From: Planctomycetota bacterium
GTDB lineage: Bacteria; Planctomycetota; J058
Length of the DNA stretch: 64,000 nucleotides
Direction of reading: 5' to 3'
Assembly: GCA_023954375.1 (NCBI GenBank)
Contig: JAMLIC010000022.1
Span: 82,501-146,500 of the forward strand
In this document: in pieces, positions 17,625 to 25,677 of the stretch
How the letters are laid out: each line of letters begins with the position of its first letter
How positions within the stretch are numbered: position 1 is the stretch's first letter
Program-made: the position numbers and the translations under genes
Notes under the pieces: model-generated
What the model was told of the DNA's origin: nothing
The model's input: the letters and a program-made list of their open reading frames with translations, nothing else
Databases searched by the model: none

Positions 17625-17940
17625 ATGAGGGATGACGCGTTCGCGGCTCGGATCGGGCGAGCGCTAGGGTCGAACCGGACGGTCACCCTGGACCAACTTC
17701 CGAGCGGGGGTCCCCTGGACCTGCTGCACCTGCGGGCCTCGGTCGCCGAGCTCCGCCGCGACGAGACGGCGATGGTCGATTGTCGTCTCTCGGTCTCGGA
17801 GGCGAGCTGGCGCGAGCTCGTTGCGCTCGCGGCCGAGCTCCGCGCGGAGGGGCAGGAGGTCAGTCAGCCCAGGCGAGCTCGCCAGGCTCCTGCTCGAGCG
17901 TGGAGTCGACGCCCTTCGTCAGGCGCGACGGACCGGTTGA
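17625..17940 (+). pseudogene. Ribbon-helix-helix-like small protein disrupted by a 4-bp tandem duplication
   Basis: From an ATG with a GGAGGGG ribosome site, 79 codons read as a normal small protein (MRDDAFAARIGRALGSNRT; then DCRLSVSEASWRELVALAAE). At 17860-17867 TCAG occurs twice in tandem. Removing one copy restores EVSPGELARLLLERGVDALR and a TGA at 17938-17940, giving a 103-residue protein. The restored C-terminus has a beta strand, helix, turn, helix pattern like ribbon-helix-helix DNA-binding proteins such as antitoxins, which is an inference. As written, the frame runs on to 18008 with an Arg-rich nonsense tail. A possible TATCCT -10 lies at 17609-17614. Confidence 0.65.
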
Positions 17941-18000
17941 CGCGCGCACCTGTACCCGACCAGCGGCTCGACCTGACGGGTGCGCATCGGGGGCGTCCGG

Positions 18001-18990
18001 ATGGCTGACCGAGGTGGTGGCGACCTCGGCGCGAAGGACGTCGTCGAGGCGCTCTCGCCCGAGCAACGAGAGCGACTGGAGCGCCTGCGCCACCATCCGT
18101 TGCCGTTGGAGCCGGGCATCGCACCGCTCGTCGCCCTCCTCTGGTGGCACGGGATCCCGACCTGGGGGTCGTGCGAGGGGCACGTCGAACATGGCAGCGG
18201 CCCATGGGTCGGGGTCGGATCCGAGGCCGCGCTCGACTCCCACCCCGAGCTTGCTCCGAGCTCGCGCGCGGAGGGTCTGCGCGCGGCCCTGAAGCTGGCT
18301 GCTGTCCTCCGCGCGTTCTACTCGCGGCGCGAGGCGCATCCCGTGACCTCGTTGCACCTGATGTTCTCCCCGGCTGCCGAGGAGTTCGGCTTCTGCGAGC
18401 TGCGCTCGCACGGCTCCTCCGTCCTCGGGCTCTCCTCGTGCATCCCTCGGGATCAGGAGGCCGAGCTCGTCCTCGCGATGCAGGACGAGCTGCGCGCGTT
18501 CGGTCTGTTTCTGCGGACGCAACCGCGCGGGATCGCGACTCCGGCGGTCGAGCCGGGTGACCTCCTGGGAGGCGAGGACTCGCCATCCCGACCGCTCGTC
18601 GAGCAGGCGGCGACGGCCCTGGCGGCGAGTGGCTTCGCGGTGGTCCGCTGGAGCGAGGGGCGTGTGACCGAACCGGGCTCCGAGGCCCCTTCGATCGAGT
18701 TCAACGCCGCCTCGCGCCAGCCGATCGCGGCGGACTCGCGCCTCGTGCTCCAGGAGAACGTGCGCCAGATCCTCGCGCTCCAGGGGCGAGCGGCCCGCGC
18801 GCCGCGACCGGGCTCCCTGGCCGAGCTCCTCGGGCGGCTCCACGTCGACTACGCGCCCGGTCCGCGGACGTCCTTCCTCCTCGGCCCTCAGGGTCGTGAG
18901 ATCATCCGCATCCTCGACGCTGAGGCGCGGGCGAACGTCATTCGCCGAGCGCGGCGGAACTTCCGGCAACTCCTGGACTCGTCAGCGTAG
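18001..18990 (+). CDS. Hypothetical protein of unknown function
   Basis: A 329-residue protein with no signal peptide or membrane segment. The ATG at 18001 is used; an in-frame GTG at 17980 is the alternative. Visible features are LWWHGIPTWGSCEGHVEHGSG near residue 52, which has the look of a conserved His/Cys motif, an EFGFCELRSHGS segment, and a basic C-terminus (RRARRNFRQLL). I recognise no family. Codon third positions are visibly less G/C-biased than in the flanking operons, as in the disrupted small gene just upstream, suggesting the two form a separately acquired patch. A partner relationship between the two is possible but unproven. Confidence 0.75.
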   Translation: MADRGGGDLGAKDVVEALSPEQRERLERLRHHPLPLEPGIAPLVALLWWHGIPTWGSCEGHVEHGSGPWVGVGSEAALDSHPELAPSSRAEGLRAALKLAAVLRAFYSRREAHPVTSLHLMFSPAAEEFGFCELRSHGSSVLGLSSCIPRDQEAELVLAMQDELRAFGLFLRTQPRGIATPAVEPGDLLGGEDSPSRPLVEQAATALAASGFAVVRWSEGRVTEPGSEAPSIEFNAASRQPIAADSRLVLQENVRQILALQGRAARAPRPGSLAELLGRLHVDYAPGPRTSFLLGPQGREIIRILDAEARANVIRRARRNFRQLLDSSA

Positions 18991-19072
18991 GGGCGTCCAC
19001 CCATCGACGGCGGTCTCGATCTCCACGCCGCTGTCTTGTCGGTCGTTCATCAGCGGGTGATCCTCAGCGTCC

Positions 19073-20254
19073 ATGCCCTCCGGCTTTCCGATCACCGCCC
19101 GCTCCGCCGTCAACGCCCTCGGGCGGACGACCGCCGAGGTGCTCGCCGCGCTCGACGCGGGGCGCAGCGGCCTGGAGCCGCTGCCGGGCGACCTGCGCGA
19201 GGCCCTCGCGGCGGGCGACGCGCCCTGCGGCGTGGTCCCGGGCGAGTTGCCCGCCCTGCCGCGGGGCCTCGAGGCGTTCGACACCCGGGCGGCGCGGATC
19301 GCGCTCCTGGCGCTCGATGAGGTGGCGGGACCGGTAGGCAGGGCCGTGAAGCGCTGGGGGCCTGGGCGCGTGGCCGTGCTCGTGGGCACGAGCACGTCGG
19401 GGATCGCCCGCACGGAGGCGGCCTACCTGGGCTGGCGGAGGACCGGGGTGCTCGACCCGGCGTTCGACTTCGACCGCCAGCACGCCTTCCACGCGCTCCT
19501 CGACCTCGCGCGCGCCGTGACCGGCGCGAAGGGGCCGGGGTGGGTCGTGTCGACGGCGTGCTCGTCGTCGGCCAAGGTCCTCGGGAGCGCGCTACGCCTG
19601 GTCGAGCAGGGCGTGGTCGACGCGGCGCTCGTGGGCGGCGTGGACTCGCTCTGCCGGACGACCCTGCACGGCTTCGGCGGCCTGGAGGTCGTCTCGCCCC
19701 GGGGATGCCGGCCGTTCGCGACGGACCGCGACGGGATGAGCGTGGGCGAGGGCGGGGCGTTCCTGCTCGTGGAGCGCGAGGGCGAGGGCCCGAGGCTGCT
19801 CGCCGTGGGCGAGAGCCAGGACGCGCACCACGCCAGCGCGCCGCATCCCGAGGGCCTGGGGGCCCGGCTGGCGATGGCCGACGCCCTGGCGCGGGCCGGC
19901 GTGACGCCGGGCGAGGTCGACCACGTCAACGCGCACGGCACGGGCACGCGCCACAACGACGCGGCCGAGGCGCGGGCGATCGCCGACCTCCTGGGCGCGC
20001 AGGTCCCCGTGGCCAGCACGAAGGCCTACACGGGACACCTGCTCGGGGCGGCGGGCGCCACCGAGGCGGTGTTCGCGCTCGCGTCGCTCGAGCGCGGGGT
20101 CGTCCCGGCGAGCCTGGGGGCGGCGCCGCTCGACCCGGCCCTGGGGATCGCCGTGGCCACGACGCGGCTCGAGCGGCGGTGCCGGGTCGTGCTGTCGACG
20201 TCGCTCGGCTTCGGCGGCAGCAACGCCGCCGTCCTCCTCGGGGAGGCCGCGTGA
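19073..20254 (+). CDS. Beta-ketoacyl-ACP synthase (first ketosynthase of an aryl-polyene-like cluster)
   Basis: A 393-residue FabB/FabF-type condensing enzyme. The catalytic triad is intact: Cys163 in STACSSSAK, His288 in NAHGTGTRHND, and His322 in STKAYTGHLLGAAGATE; GFGGSNAAVLL closes the fold. It would elongate acyl chains by decarboxylative condensation with malonyl-ACP. It heads four genes joined by GTGA overlaps (this gene, a chain-length-factor-like protein, a hotdog dehydratase, a second ketosynthase). That order resembles aryl polyene and flexirubin-type clusters rather than housekeeping fatty-acid synthesis. No ACP is encoded nearby. Confidence 0.9.
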   Translation: MPSGFPITARSAVNALGRTTAEVLAALDAGRSGLEPLPGDLREALAAGDAPCGVVPGELPALPRGLEAFDTRAARIALLALDEVAGPVGRAVKRWGPGRVAVLVGTSTSGIARTEAAYLGWRRTGVLDPAFDFDRQHAFHALLDLARAVTGAKGPGWVVSTACSSSAKVLGSALRLVEQGVVDAALVGGVDSLCRTTLHGFGGLEVVSPRGCRPFATDRDGMSVGEGGAFLLVEREGEGPRLLAVGESQDAHHASAPHPEGLGARLAMADALARAGVTPGEVDHVNAHGTGTRHNDAAEARAIADLLGAQVPVASTKAYTGHLLGAAGATEAVFALASLERGVVPASLGAAPLDPALGIAVATTRLERRCRVVLSTSLGFGGSNAAVLLGEAA

Positions 20255-20976
20255 CCGCGCGCGTCGCCGGGCTGGGGCTGTGGACGCCGCGGGCGCCGTC
20301 GGTCGACGCGTGGCGCGCGGGCGGGCTGGAGACGCCCGCCGCCGAGCCGGCGGCCGCGCTCCTGGGGCCGAGGCTGCGCCGGCGGGCCAGCCTCCTCTCG
20401 CGGCTGACCTGCGAGGCGCTCGGGCAGGCGGTGACGGCGGCCGGCGCCGACCTGGCGACGGTCGTGGTGGTCCTCGGCTCGGTCCGGGGCGAGCTCGAGA
20501 CCACGGTCGCCCTCCTGGACCAGCTCGCGGCGGGCGAGGTCCTCTCCCCGGCGCTGTTCACGAACAGCGTGCAGAACGCGGCCCTGGGCCTGGCGTCGAT
20601 CGCCGCCGGGAACCGCGCGCCGTCGACCACGGTCGCCGCCGGGGCGGCGACCGTGGCGATGACGCTCCTCGAGGGGCTGGGCCTGCTCGCCGAGCGCGGG
20701 ACCGACGTGGCGGTCGTCCTCGCCGACGAGCCCCTGCCGGCGCCGTTCGCGGACGACCCCGGGGCGCCGCTCGCGGTGGCCCTGCTGCTGCGAGCCGGGG
20801 GCCCCGGACCGGCGCTGCGCCTGTCTCGACAGGCCGCGCCGGCGGCTGACCTCGCCCGCCCGGCGGCGCCGGCCCTGGCGCTCGTCGACGCCCTGCTCGT
20901 CGGCCGACCGGCCGTCGTCGCGCTCGAGCCGGGCGAGGGCGAAGACGACGTCTGGTGCGCGGAGGTGATGCCGTGA
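20251..20976 (+). CDS. Beta-ketoacyl synthase chain-length-factor-like protein (catalytically empty ketosynthase)
   Basis: A 241-residue protein starting at a GTG that overlaps the previous stop. It matches the short ketoacyl-synthase-like family found in aryl polyene clusters: RRRASLLSRLTCEALGQAV near residue 45, VVVLGSVRGELETTV, then LSPALFTNSVQNAALGLASI with the NSVxN signature, and RAPSTTVAAGAATVAM. The active-site Cys and the two catalytic His of true ketosynthases are absent. It therefore probably pairs with one of the flanking ketosynthases to set chain length or start the chain. The Ala/Leu-rich C-terminus is poorly conserved. Confidence 0.82.
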   Translation: MTARVAGLGLWTPRAPSVDAWRAGGLETPAAEPAAALLGPRLRRRASLLSRLTCEALGQAVTAAGADLATVVVVLGSVRGELETTVALLDQLAAGEVLSPALFTNSVQNAALGLASIAAGNRAPSTTVAAGAATVAMTLLEGLGLLAERGTDVAVVLADEPLPAPFADDPGAPLAVALLLRAGGPGPALRLSRQAAPAADLARPAAPALALVDALLVGRPAVVALEPGEGEDDVWCAEVMP

Positions 20977-21398
20977 GCGCCTGGCCGCCGCTCGAGCGCC
21001 TCCTGCCGCAGCGCGGGCCGGCGCTGCTCCTCGACGAGGTCGTGGCCGCCGACGACGCCGCCATGACCTGCCGCGTGACGGTCCGCGAGGGCAGCGCCTA
21101 CGCGCGCGACGGCGTGGTCCCGGCCGTCGTGGCCCTGGAGTACATGGCCCAGGCCGTCGGCGCCTGGATCGGGCTCGGCGCGTATGCGCGCGCGGAGCCC
21201 CCGCGCGTGGGCCTGCTCCTCGCCGCGCGCGACCTCGTCCTGCACGTCGAAGGCTTCGCGCCCGGGGACGTGATCGACGTCAGGGTCGAGCGCACGTGGA
21301 CCGACGGCGCGGCGGGCGCGTTCCGCGGTGTGGCCACGCGCGCGGGCGCGCCCGTGGCCGAGGCCGCGCTCACCGTGCTCCTGGGGGCGGCGTCGTGA
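20973..21398 (+). CDS. Hotdog-fold 3-hydroxyacyl-ACP dehydratase homologue (catalytic His replaced)
   Basis: A 141-residue single-hotdog protein of the FabZ/ApeP type, started by a GTG overlapping the upstream stop. The family motif LLPHRxPxLLLDxV appears as LLPQRGPALLLDEV, so Gln13 stands where the catalytic His is expected. The central helix PAVVALEYMAQAVGAWIG retains the Glu and the EYMAQ pattern. In the related pathways this enzyme dehydrates the 3-hydroxyacyl-ACP to build conjugated double bonds. The His to Gln change implies loss or change of activity, or a structural role. Confidence 0.8.
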   Translation: MSAWPPLERLLPQRGPALLLDEVVAADDAAMTCRVTVREGSAYARDGVVPAVVALEYMAQAVGAWIGLGAYARAEPPRVGLLLAARDLVLHVEGFAPGDVIDVRVERTWTDGAAGAFRGVATRAGAPVAEAALTVLLGAAS

Positions 21399-22624
21399 GC
21401 GGACCGCGCCGCGTCGTCATCACCGGGGTCGGCGTCACGAGCCCGCTCGGCACCGGCCTCGAGGTCGTGGCGGCGGCGCTCCGGGCGGGGAAGAGCGGCG
21501 TCGTCGCCCACCCCGAGTGGGCCGCCTGCGAGGGGCTGGCGACGCGCCTCGGCGCCGACGTCCCCGACCTCCCCGCCGACCGGATCCCCCGCAAGGCGGC
21601 GCGCTCCATGGGCCGCGTCTCGCTCCTGGCCGCCGTGGCCACGCAGGAGGCCGTGGGCGACGCCGGCCTCGACCCCGACCTCCTCGGCTCGGGCCGCGTC
21701 GGCCTGGCCTACGGGTCGACGCACGGCTCGACCTCGGCGCAGGAGGCGTTCAACCAGCACCTGGCGCGCAGCGGCATCAAGGGGCTCACGATCAGCTCCT
21801 ACCTCAAGTTCATGAGCCACACCTGCGCCGCGAACCTGGCCTTGCAGCTGGGGATCCGCGGGCGGGTGGTGTCCACCTGCTCCGCCTGCACGAGCGCCAG
21901 CCAGGCGATCGGCGCCGGCTACGAGGCGGTGCGGCACGGCCTGCAGGAGGTGATGATCGTCGGCGGCGCCGAGGAGCTGCACCTCCTGCACGCGGCGACG
22001 TTCGACCTGATGTTCGCCACGTCGACGCGGCGCAACGACCGCCCCGACGAGATGCCGCGGCCGTTCGACCAGGACCGCGACGGGCTCGTCGTGGGCGAGG
22101 GCGCGGGGACGCTGGTCCTCGAGACGCTCGAGGGCGCCCGGGCCCGCGGCGCGCGGATCCACGCCGAGGTGATCGGCTACGGGACGAACTGCGACGGCAC
22201 GCACGTCACGTCGCCCTCGCCCGACGGCATGCGCGGGGCGATCGAGCGCGCCCTCGCCGACGCGGGCCTGCGCCCCGGGGAGGTCGACTACATCAACGCC
22301 CACGGCACGGCGACCGAGCTGGGCGACCTGGCCGAGAGCCAGGCCACGAGCGCCGTGTTCGGCGCGCGGACGCCGTTCAGCTCGACGAAGGGCGCGACCG
22401 GGCACACGCTCGGCGCGTGCGGCGCGATCGAGGCGGCGCTGTGCCTGGTGATGATGCGCGACGGGTTCGTCGCGCCCACGCGCAACCTCGAGCGCGTCGA
22501 CCCGCGCTGCGCGCCGCTCGACCACGTGCTGGGCGCGCCGCGGGAGGCGCGGCTGGACGTGGTCATGACGAACAACTTCGCCTTCGGCGGGATCAACACG
22601 TCGCTGGTCCTGCGCCGCGTGTAG
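21395..22624 (+). CDS. Beta-ketoacyl-ACP synthase II-type (second ketosynthase of the cluster)
   Basis: A 409-residue FabF/ApeR-like condensing enzyme, GTG start overlapping the dehydratase stop. The active site is complete: Cys165 in STCSACTSASQAIG, His303 in NAHGTATELGD, and His337 in STKGATGHTLGACGA; NNFAFGGINTSL near the end is the usual Gly-rich closing motif. The SACTSASQ wording is closer to aryl-polyene ketosynthases than to housekeeping FabF. Its TAG at 22622-22624 abuts the stop of the convergent gene with no spacer, so readthrough transcripts from both sides are likely. Confidence 0.9.
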   Translation: MSGPRRVVITGVGVTSPLGTGLEVVAAALRAGKSGVVAHPEWAACEGLATRLGADVPDLPADRIPRKAARSMGRVSLLAAVATQEAVGDAGLDPDLLGSGRVGLAYGSTHGSTSAQEAFNQHLARSGIKGLTISSYLKFMSHTCAANLALQLGIRGRVVSTCSACTSASQAIGAGYEAVRHGLQEVMIVGGAEELHLLHAATFDLMFATSTRRNDRPDEMPRPFDQDRDGLVVGEGAGTLVLETLEGARARGARIHAEVIGYGTNCDGTHVTSPSPDGMRGAIERALADAGLRPGEVDYINAHGTATELGDLAESQATSAVFGARTPFSSTKGATGHTLGACGAIEAALCLVMMRDGFVAPTRNLERVDPRCAPLDHVLGAPREARLDVVMTNNFAFGGINTSLVLRRV

Positions 22625-23431
22625 TCAGCTCTCTCGTGGCGGCCGCGGCGGACGGACGTCCCGCGGCCGGTAGCGCCAGCGCCGGTAGCGCTCGGCGAAG
22701 AACGCCTCGAGCGGCAGCGGCGACTCGTAGAGCTGCGACCAGACCTCATAGCCTTCGATGAGGGCCTCGCCGTCCTGCTCGTACGCCTCCAGGTCGGGGT
22801 GGCGGACGAGGCCGTGGAAGGCGGCGTACTCGTCCGCCTCGGCCTCCGCCTTCCGGTAGGCCTCCTCCAGGGTGCCCGCGAAGCAGACGATCCGCTCCTC
22901 GAAGACGTTCGTCCCGTCGTCGGCGACGCCGAAGTGAAGGAGCTGCCGCACGGCGAACCAGCCGACCCTGAGCGCGAGGCCGGCGCGCAGGGCGTCGCGG
23001 GCGCGCTCGCGCGTCGTCGCCCAGTTCAAACCGCAGCCGTCGCCCAGAGCGAGCCAGGCGCCCGCTGCCTCCAGGACCGGCGTGAGCGCCTCGGCGCCCT
23101 CGGGTCGGAGCTCCGTCGCGTCCGACGTGAGCACGACGTCCTCCGGGACCCGCGTCGGTGACCGGTCTGCCATGAGGAACCAGACCTCATCGAAGCCGCT
23201 GAAGAGCCCGCGCCGGCGGGCTCGCAGGAGGTCGGTCCCCTCGAGCACGGCAGCCCCGGACTCGACCCTGGCGAGCACCCCCCGGCGCGCGAGCGCCGCC
23301 TGGATCGCCTCGCCCGAGCGCGTGCTGTCCAGCGAGCGGAGGAGACACCGGGAGCGCGCCACCTCGTCGGCGAGGGCGATCAGCGCGGCGGCGATGCTGC
23401 CGCCGTCGTGGCCGCACCACACCTGGGCCAC
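22625..23431 (-). CDS. DUF4288-like domain hypothetical protein
   Basis: A 268-residue cytoplasmic-type protein. The GTG at 23431 is supported by AGGAGG five bases upstream. The C-terminal third (WFAVRQLLHFG, then FEERIVCFAGTLEEAYRKAE) resembles DUF4288, a small domain of unknown function, with an extended Glu/Tyr-rich tail. The N-terminal 150 residues (CGHDGGSIAAALIALADEV) are unrecognised. It is convergent with the ketosynthase operon and divergent from the flavoprotein gene. Its codon use is less extreme than its neighbours, so it may be an independent insertion in the cluster. Confidence 0.72.
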   Translation of the reverse strand: MAQVWCGHDGGSIAAALIALADEVARSRCLLRSLDSTRSGEAIQAALARRGVLARVESGAAVLEGTDLLRARRRGLFSGFDEVWFLMADRSPTRVPEDVVLTSDATELRPEGAEALTPVLEAAGAWLALGDGCGLNWATTRERARDALRAGLALRVGWFAVRQLLHFGVADDGTNVFEERIVCFAGTLEEAYRKAEAEADEYAAFHGLVRHPDLEAYEQDGEALIEGYEVWSQLYESPLPLEAFFAERYRRWRYRPRDVRPPRPPRES

Positions 23432-23503
23432 TCCAGCCTCCTCACGAGGATCCTATCCGGTCCGTGCTGCACGACCGGCGGCCCAGGCTATGCTCAGAAA
23501 CAC

Positions 23504-24682
23504 GTGGCGCACGACGTCATCGTCATCGGCGGCGGCCCGGCCGGGTCGACCGCGGCCGCCCTGCTGGCCCGCGAGGGCGCGCGCGTGCTCGTCCTCGAGC
23601 AGGCGCGCTTCCCGCGCTTCCACATCGGCGAGTCGCTCCTCCCCTGCGACCTGCCGGTGTTCGCGCGCCTGGGCCTCGACCTGGGCGGCCTGCCGTTCCT
23701 GCGCAAGCAGGGGGCCGAGATCCACGACGAGGCGCGGGGCGACCGGTCGGTCTTCAGCTTCGCCGACGGCCTCCCGGGCACGCCCGACCACGCCTACCAG
23801 GTCGAGCGCGCGCCGTTCGACCACCTGCTCCTGCGCCACGCCGCGGTCGCGGGCGCCGAGGTGCACGAGGAGGAGAGGGTCACGGCGGTCGACCTGGACG
23901 CCGCGCGCGTGACGACCGACCGCGGGTCCTACGAGGCCCGCTACGTGCTCGACGCGACCGGCCAGCAGGCGCTCCTCGCCCGCCGCCTGCGCGCGCTCGA
24001 GCCCACGCGGCAGTTCGGGCGCGCCGCCGCCTTCTGCCACTTCGAGGGCGTGAGCGACGAGGTGTGGGCGAACGACGTCCTCCCCGCGGGGAACATCAAG
24101 ATCCTCATGCAGGAGGACGGCTGGGGCTGGTGCATCCCGCTCGTCGGCCAGCGCCTGAGCGTGGGCTTCGTGCGCGCCCGAGGGCGCGTGGCCGACGTCA
24201 CGCTCGACGAGGGCCTCGCCGCGTCGCCGCTCACGCGGCGCCTCACCGCCGGAGCGCGGCGGGGGCCGACGCACCTCATCGGCGACTTCAGCTACAGGAA
24301 CGCCCGCCCGACCGGCCCGCGCTGGGCGTGCATCGGCGACGCGGCCTGCTTCATCGACCCCATGTTCTCGACCGGCGTGTCGCTCGGCATGCTCAACGCG
24401 ATGCACGCCGCCGACGCCCTGGCGCCCGCCCTCCGCGCGGGGCGGGAGGGCGAGCCGGACCTGATGGCGCCCGTCGCGGCCCACATGGAGCGCCCCTACC
24501 GGACGTTCTCGGCCCTCGTGCACCGCTTCTACAACACGCGCATGGTGCGGAACCTGTTCTTCGCCGCCGAGACCGAGGAGGCCCTGCGGCGCGGGTTCAT
24601 CTCCGTGATCGCCGGCGACGTGTGGCGCGACGACAACCCGTTCCAGCGCGCCCTGCTCTCGCCGGCGCGCGGCGGCGGCTGA
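23504..24682 (+). CDS. FAD-dependent oxidoreductase related to flavin-dependent halogenases
   Basis: A 392-residue flavoprotein. The GTG at 23504 is chosen because it begins directly before the Rossmann strand HDVIVIGGGPAGSTAA (G9, G11, G14). FHIGESLLP follows near residue 45, and GWGWCIPL fits the WxWxIP motif of FAD-dependent halogenases; CIGDAACFIDPMFSTGVSLGM is the second FAD-binding motif. The family includes tryptophan/pyrrole halogenases and geranylgeranyl-reductase-like enzymes, so reduction or halogenation of a polyene product is possible; the catalytic Lys of halogenases was not located with confidence. A TATGCT -10-like box at 23489-23494 suggests its own short-leader promoter. Confidence 0.85.
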   Translation: MAHDVIVIGGGPAGSTAAALLAREGARVLVLEQARFPRFHIGESLLPCDLPVFARLGLDLGGLPFLRKQGAEIHDEARGDRSVFSFADGLPGTPDHAYQVERAPFDHLLLRHAAVAGAEVHEEERVTAVDLDAARVTTDRGSYEARYVLDATGQQALLARRLRALEPTRQFGRAAAFCHFEGVSDEVWANDVLPAGNIKILMQEDGWGWCIPLVGQRLSVGFVRARGRVADVTLDEGLAASPLTRRLTAGARRGPTHLIGDFSYRNARPTGPRWACIGDAACFIDPMFSTGVSLGMLNAMHAADALAPALRAGREGEPDLMAPVAAHMERPYRTFSALVHRFYNTRMVRNLFFAAETEEALRRGFISVIAGDVWRDDNPFQRALLSPARGGG

Positions 24683-24687
24683 GCGAC

Positions 24688-25482
24688 GTGCCGCGCCTCC
24701 TCCGCGTCCTCCTCACCGGCGTCGCCTTCCTCACCTTCACCCTCGGCGGGGCCGCCGTGGGGTGGTTCGTCCTGCCGTTCGCGCGCGCCGGCGGCCGCTC
24801 GCCCGCGGCGCAGCGCCGCCGCAACCGCCAGGTGCTCCACGGCGCCTACCGCGCGTTCGTCCGCCTGGCCGCCGCCCTGGGCCTGATCGACGTCCGCGCG
24901 GCGCCGCCGCGCCCCCCCGCCGGCGCCTACGTCCTCGTCGCCAACCACCCGACCCTGCTCGACGTCATGCTCCTCCTCGCCACCTACCCGGGCTTGACCT
25001 GCCTGGTGAAGGCCTCCTGGTTCCGGAGCCCGTTCATCGGCCCGCTCCTGCGGCAGGGCGGCTACATCGCCGGACCCGACGGCGACGAGGAGGTCGACGG
25101 CGCCCCCGTCCTCGAGCGCGTGGTCGCGGCCCTGCGGGAGGGCGCCCCCGTGCTCATCTTCCCCGAGGGCACCCGCTCGCCCCCGGGCGGCCTGCGCCGC
25201 TTCAAGGTCGGCGCCCTCGAGGCCGCCCGCCGCGCGGGCGTCCCCGTCGTGCCGGTCGTGATCGCCTGCGGCGCCCGCACGCTCCTCAAGGGCCAGCGCT
25301 GGTACCAGGTCCCCGAGGAGGTCATCCGGTACGCCATCACCCCGCTCGAACCGATCCGCCTCCAGCGCGACGACGACCCCCGCCCGGCCGCGCGCGCGCT
25401 CCGCGCGCGCTATGCCGAGCGCCTCGGCGTGGCCGCCGAGCAACCGATGCTGGACACCCACCGGCCGCACGCCGTGCCTTGA
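24688..25482 (+). CDS. 1-acyl-glycerol-3-phosphate acyltransferase-family protein (PlsC-like)
   Basis: A 264-residue membrane-bound acyltransferase starting at a GTG five bases after the flavoprotein stop. One hydrophobic N-terminal anchor (VLLTGVAFLTFTLGGAAVGW) precedes the HX4D motif (His87-PTLL-Asp92) and the substrate-binding FPEGTRS block; PVVPVVIACG is also typical. These enzymes transfer an acyl group to a lysolipid or other hydroxyl acceptor. Given the upstream ketosynthase genes, it may load the polyene-type product onto a lipid, as acyltransferases are proposed to do in aryl polyene clusters; that is an inference. Confidence 0.85.
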   Translation: MPRLLRVLLTGVAFLTFTLGGAAVGWFVLPFARAGGRSPAAQRRRNRQVLHGAYRAFVRLAAALGLIDVRAAPPRPPAGAYVLVANHPTLLDVMLLLATYPGLTCLVKASWFRSPFIGPLLRQGGYIAGPDGDEEVDGAPVLERVVAALREGAPVLIFPEGTRSPPGGLRRFKVGALEAARRAGVPVVPVVIACGARTLLKGQRWYQVPEEVIRYAITPLEPIRLQRDDDPRPAARALRARYAERLGVAAEQPMLDTHRPHAVP

Positions 25483-25554
25483 CGCGCTGCATGTCGTTGG
25501 GACCATTGCACTAGCCACGACGCGGAGCAGCCCCGCCAGCCCGGCCAGTTACCC

Positions 25555-25582
25555 TTGTCTGGGGTCCGCGCCTCCCTATAAT
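25555..25582 (+). promoter_or_regulatory. Sigma70-type promoter of the nuo operon
   Basis: TTGTCT (25555-25560) and a perfect TATAAT (25577-25582) are separated by 16 bases, in the only sizeable gap before nuoA. This is the best consensus promoter in the window. Transcription should begin near 25589, giving a leader of about 90 bases to the nuoA GTG at 25678. Confidence 0.7.
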
Positions 25583-25677
25583 CCGGCGCTCCAGTTCCCC
25601 CCGTGGACAACCAGGGACCCTCCGCACCCCCCGGGCGCCGGCGGGTCTCCCTCGACCACACACTCCGCAGGTGCCGC

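Noticed and set aside
17625..18990. Toxin-antitoxin pair
   Set aside because: The first protein is only ribbon-helix-helix-like and disrupted, and the second has no recognised toxin motif and is large for a toxin; kept as a hypothesis only.
22622..22627. Terminator between the convergent ketosynthase and DUF4288-like genes
   Set aside because: The two stop codons abut with no intervening bases and I saw no hairpin there.
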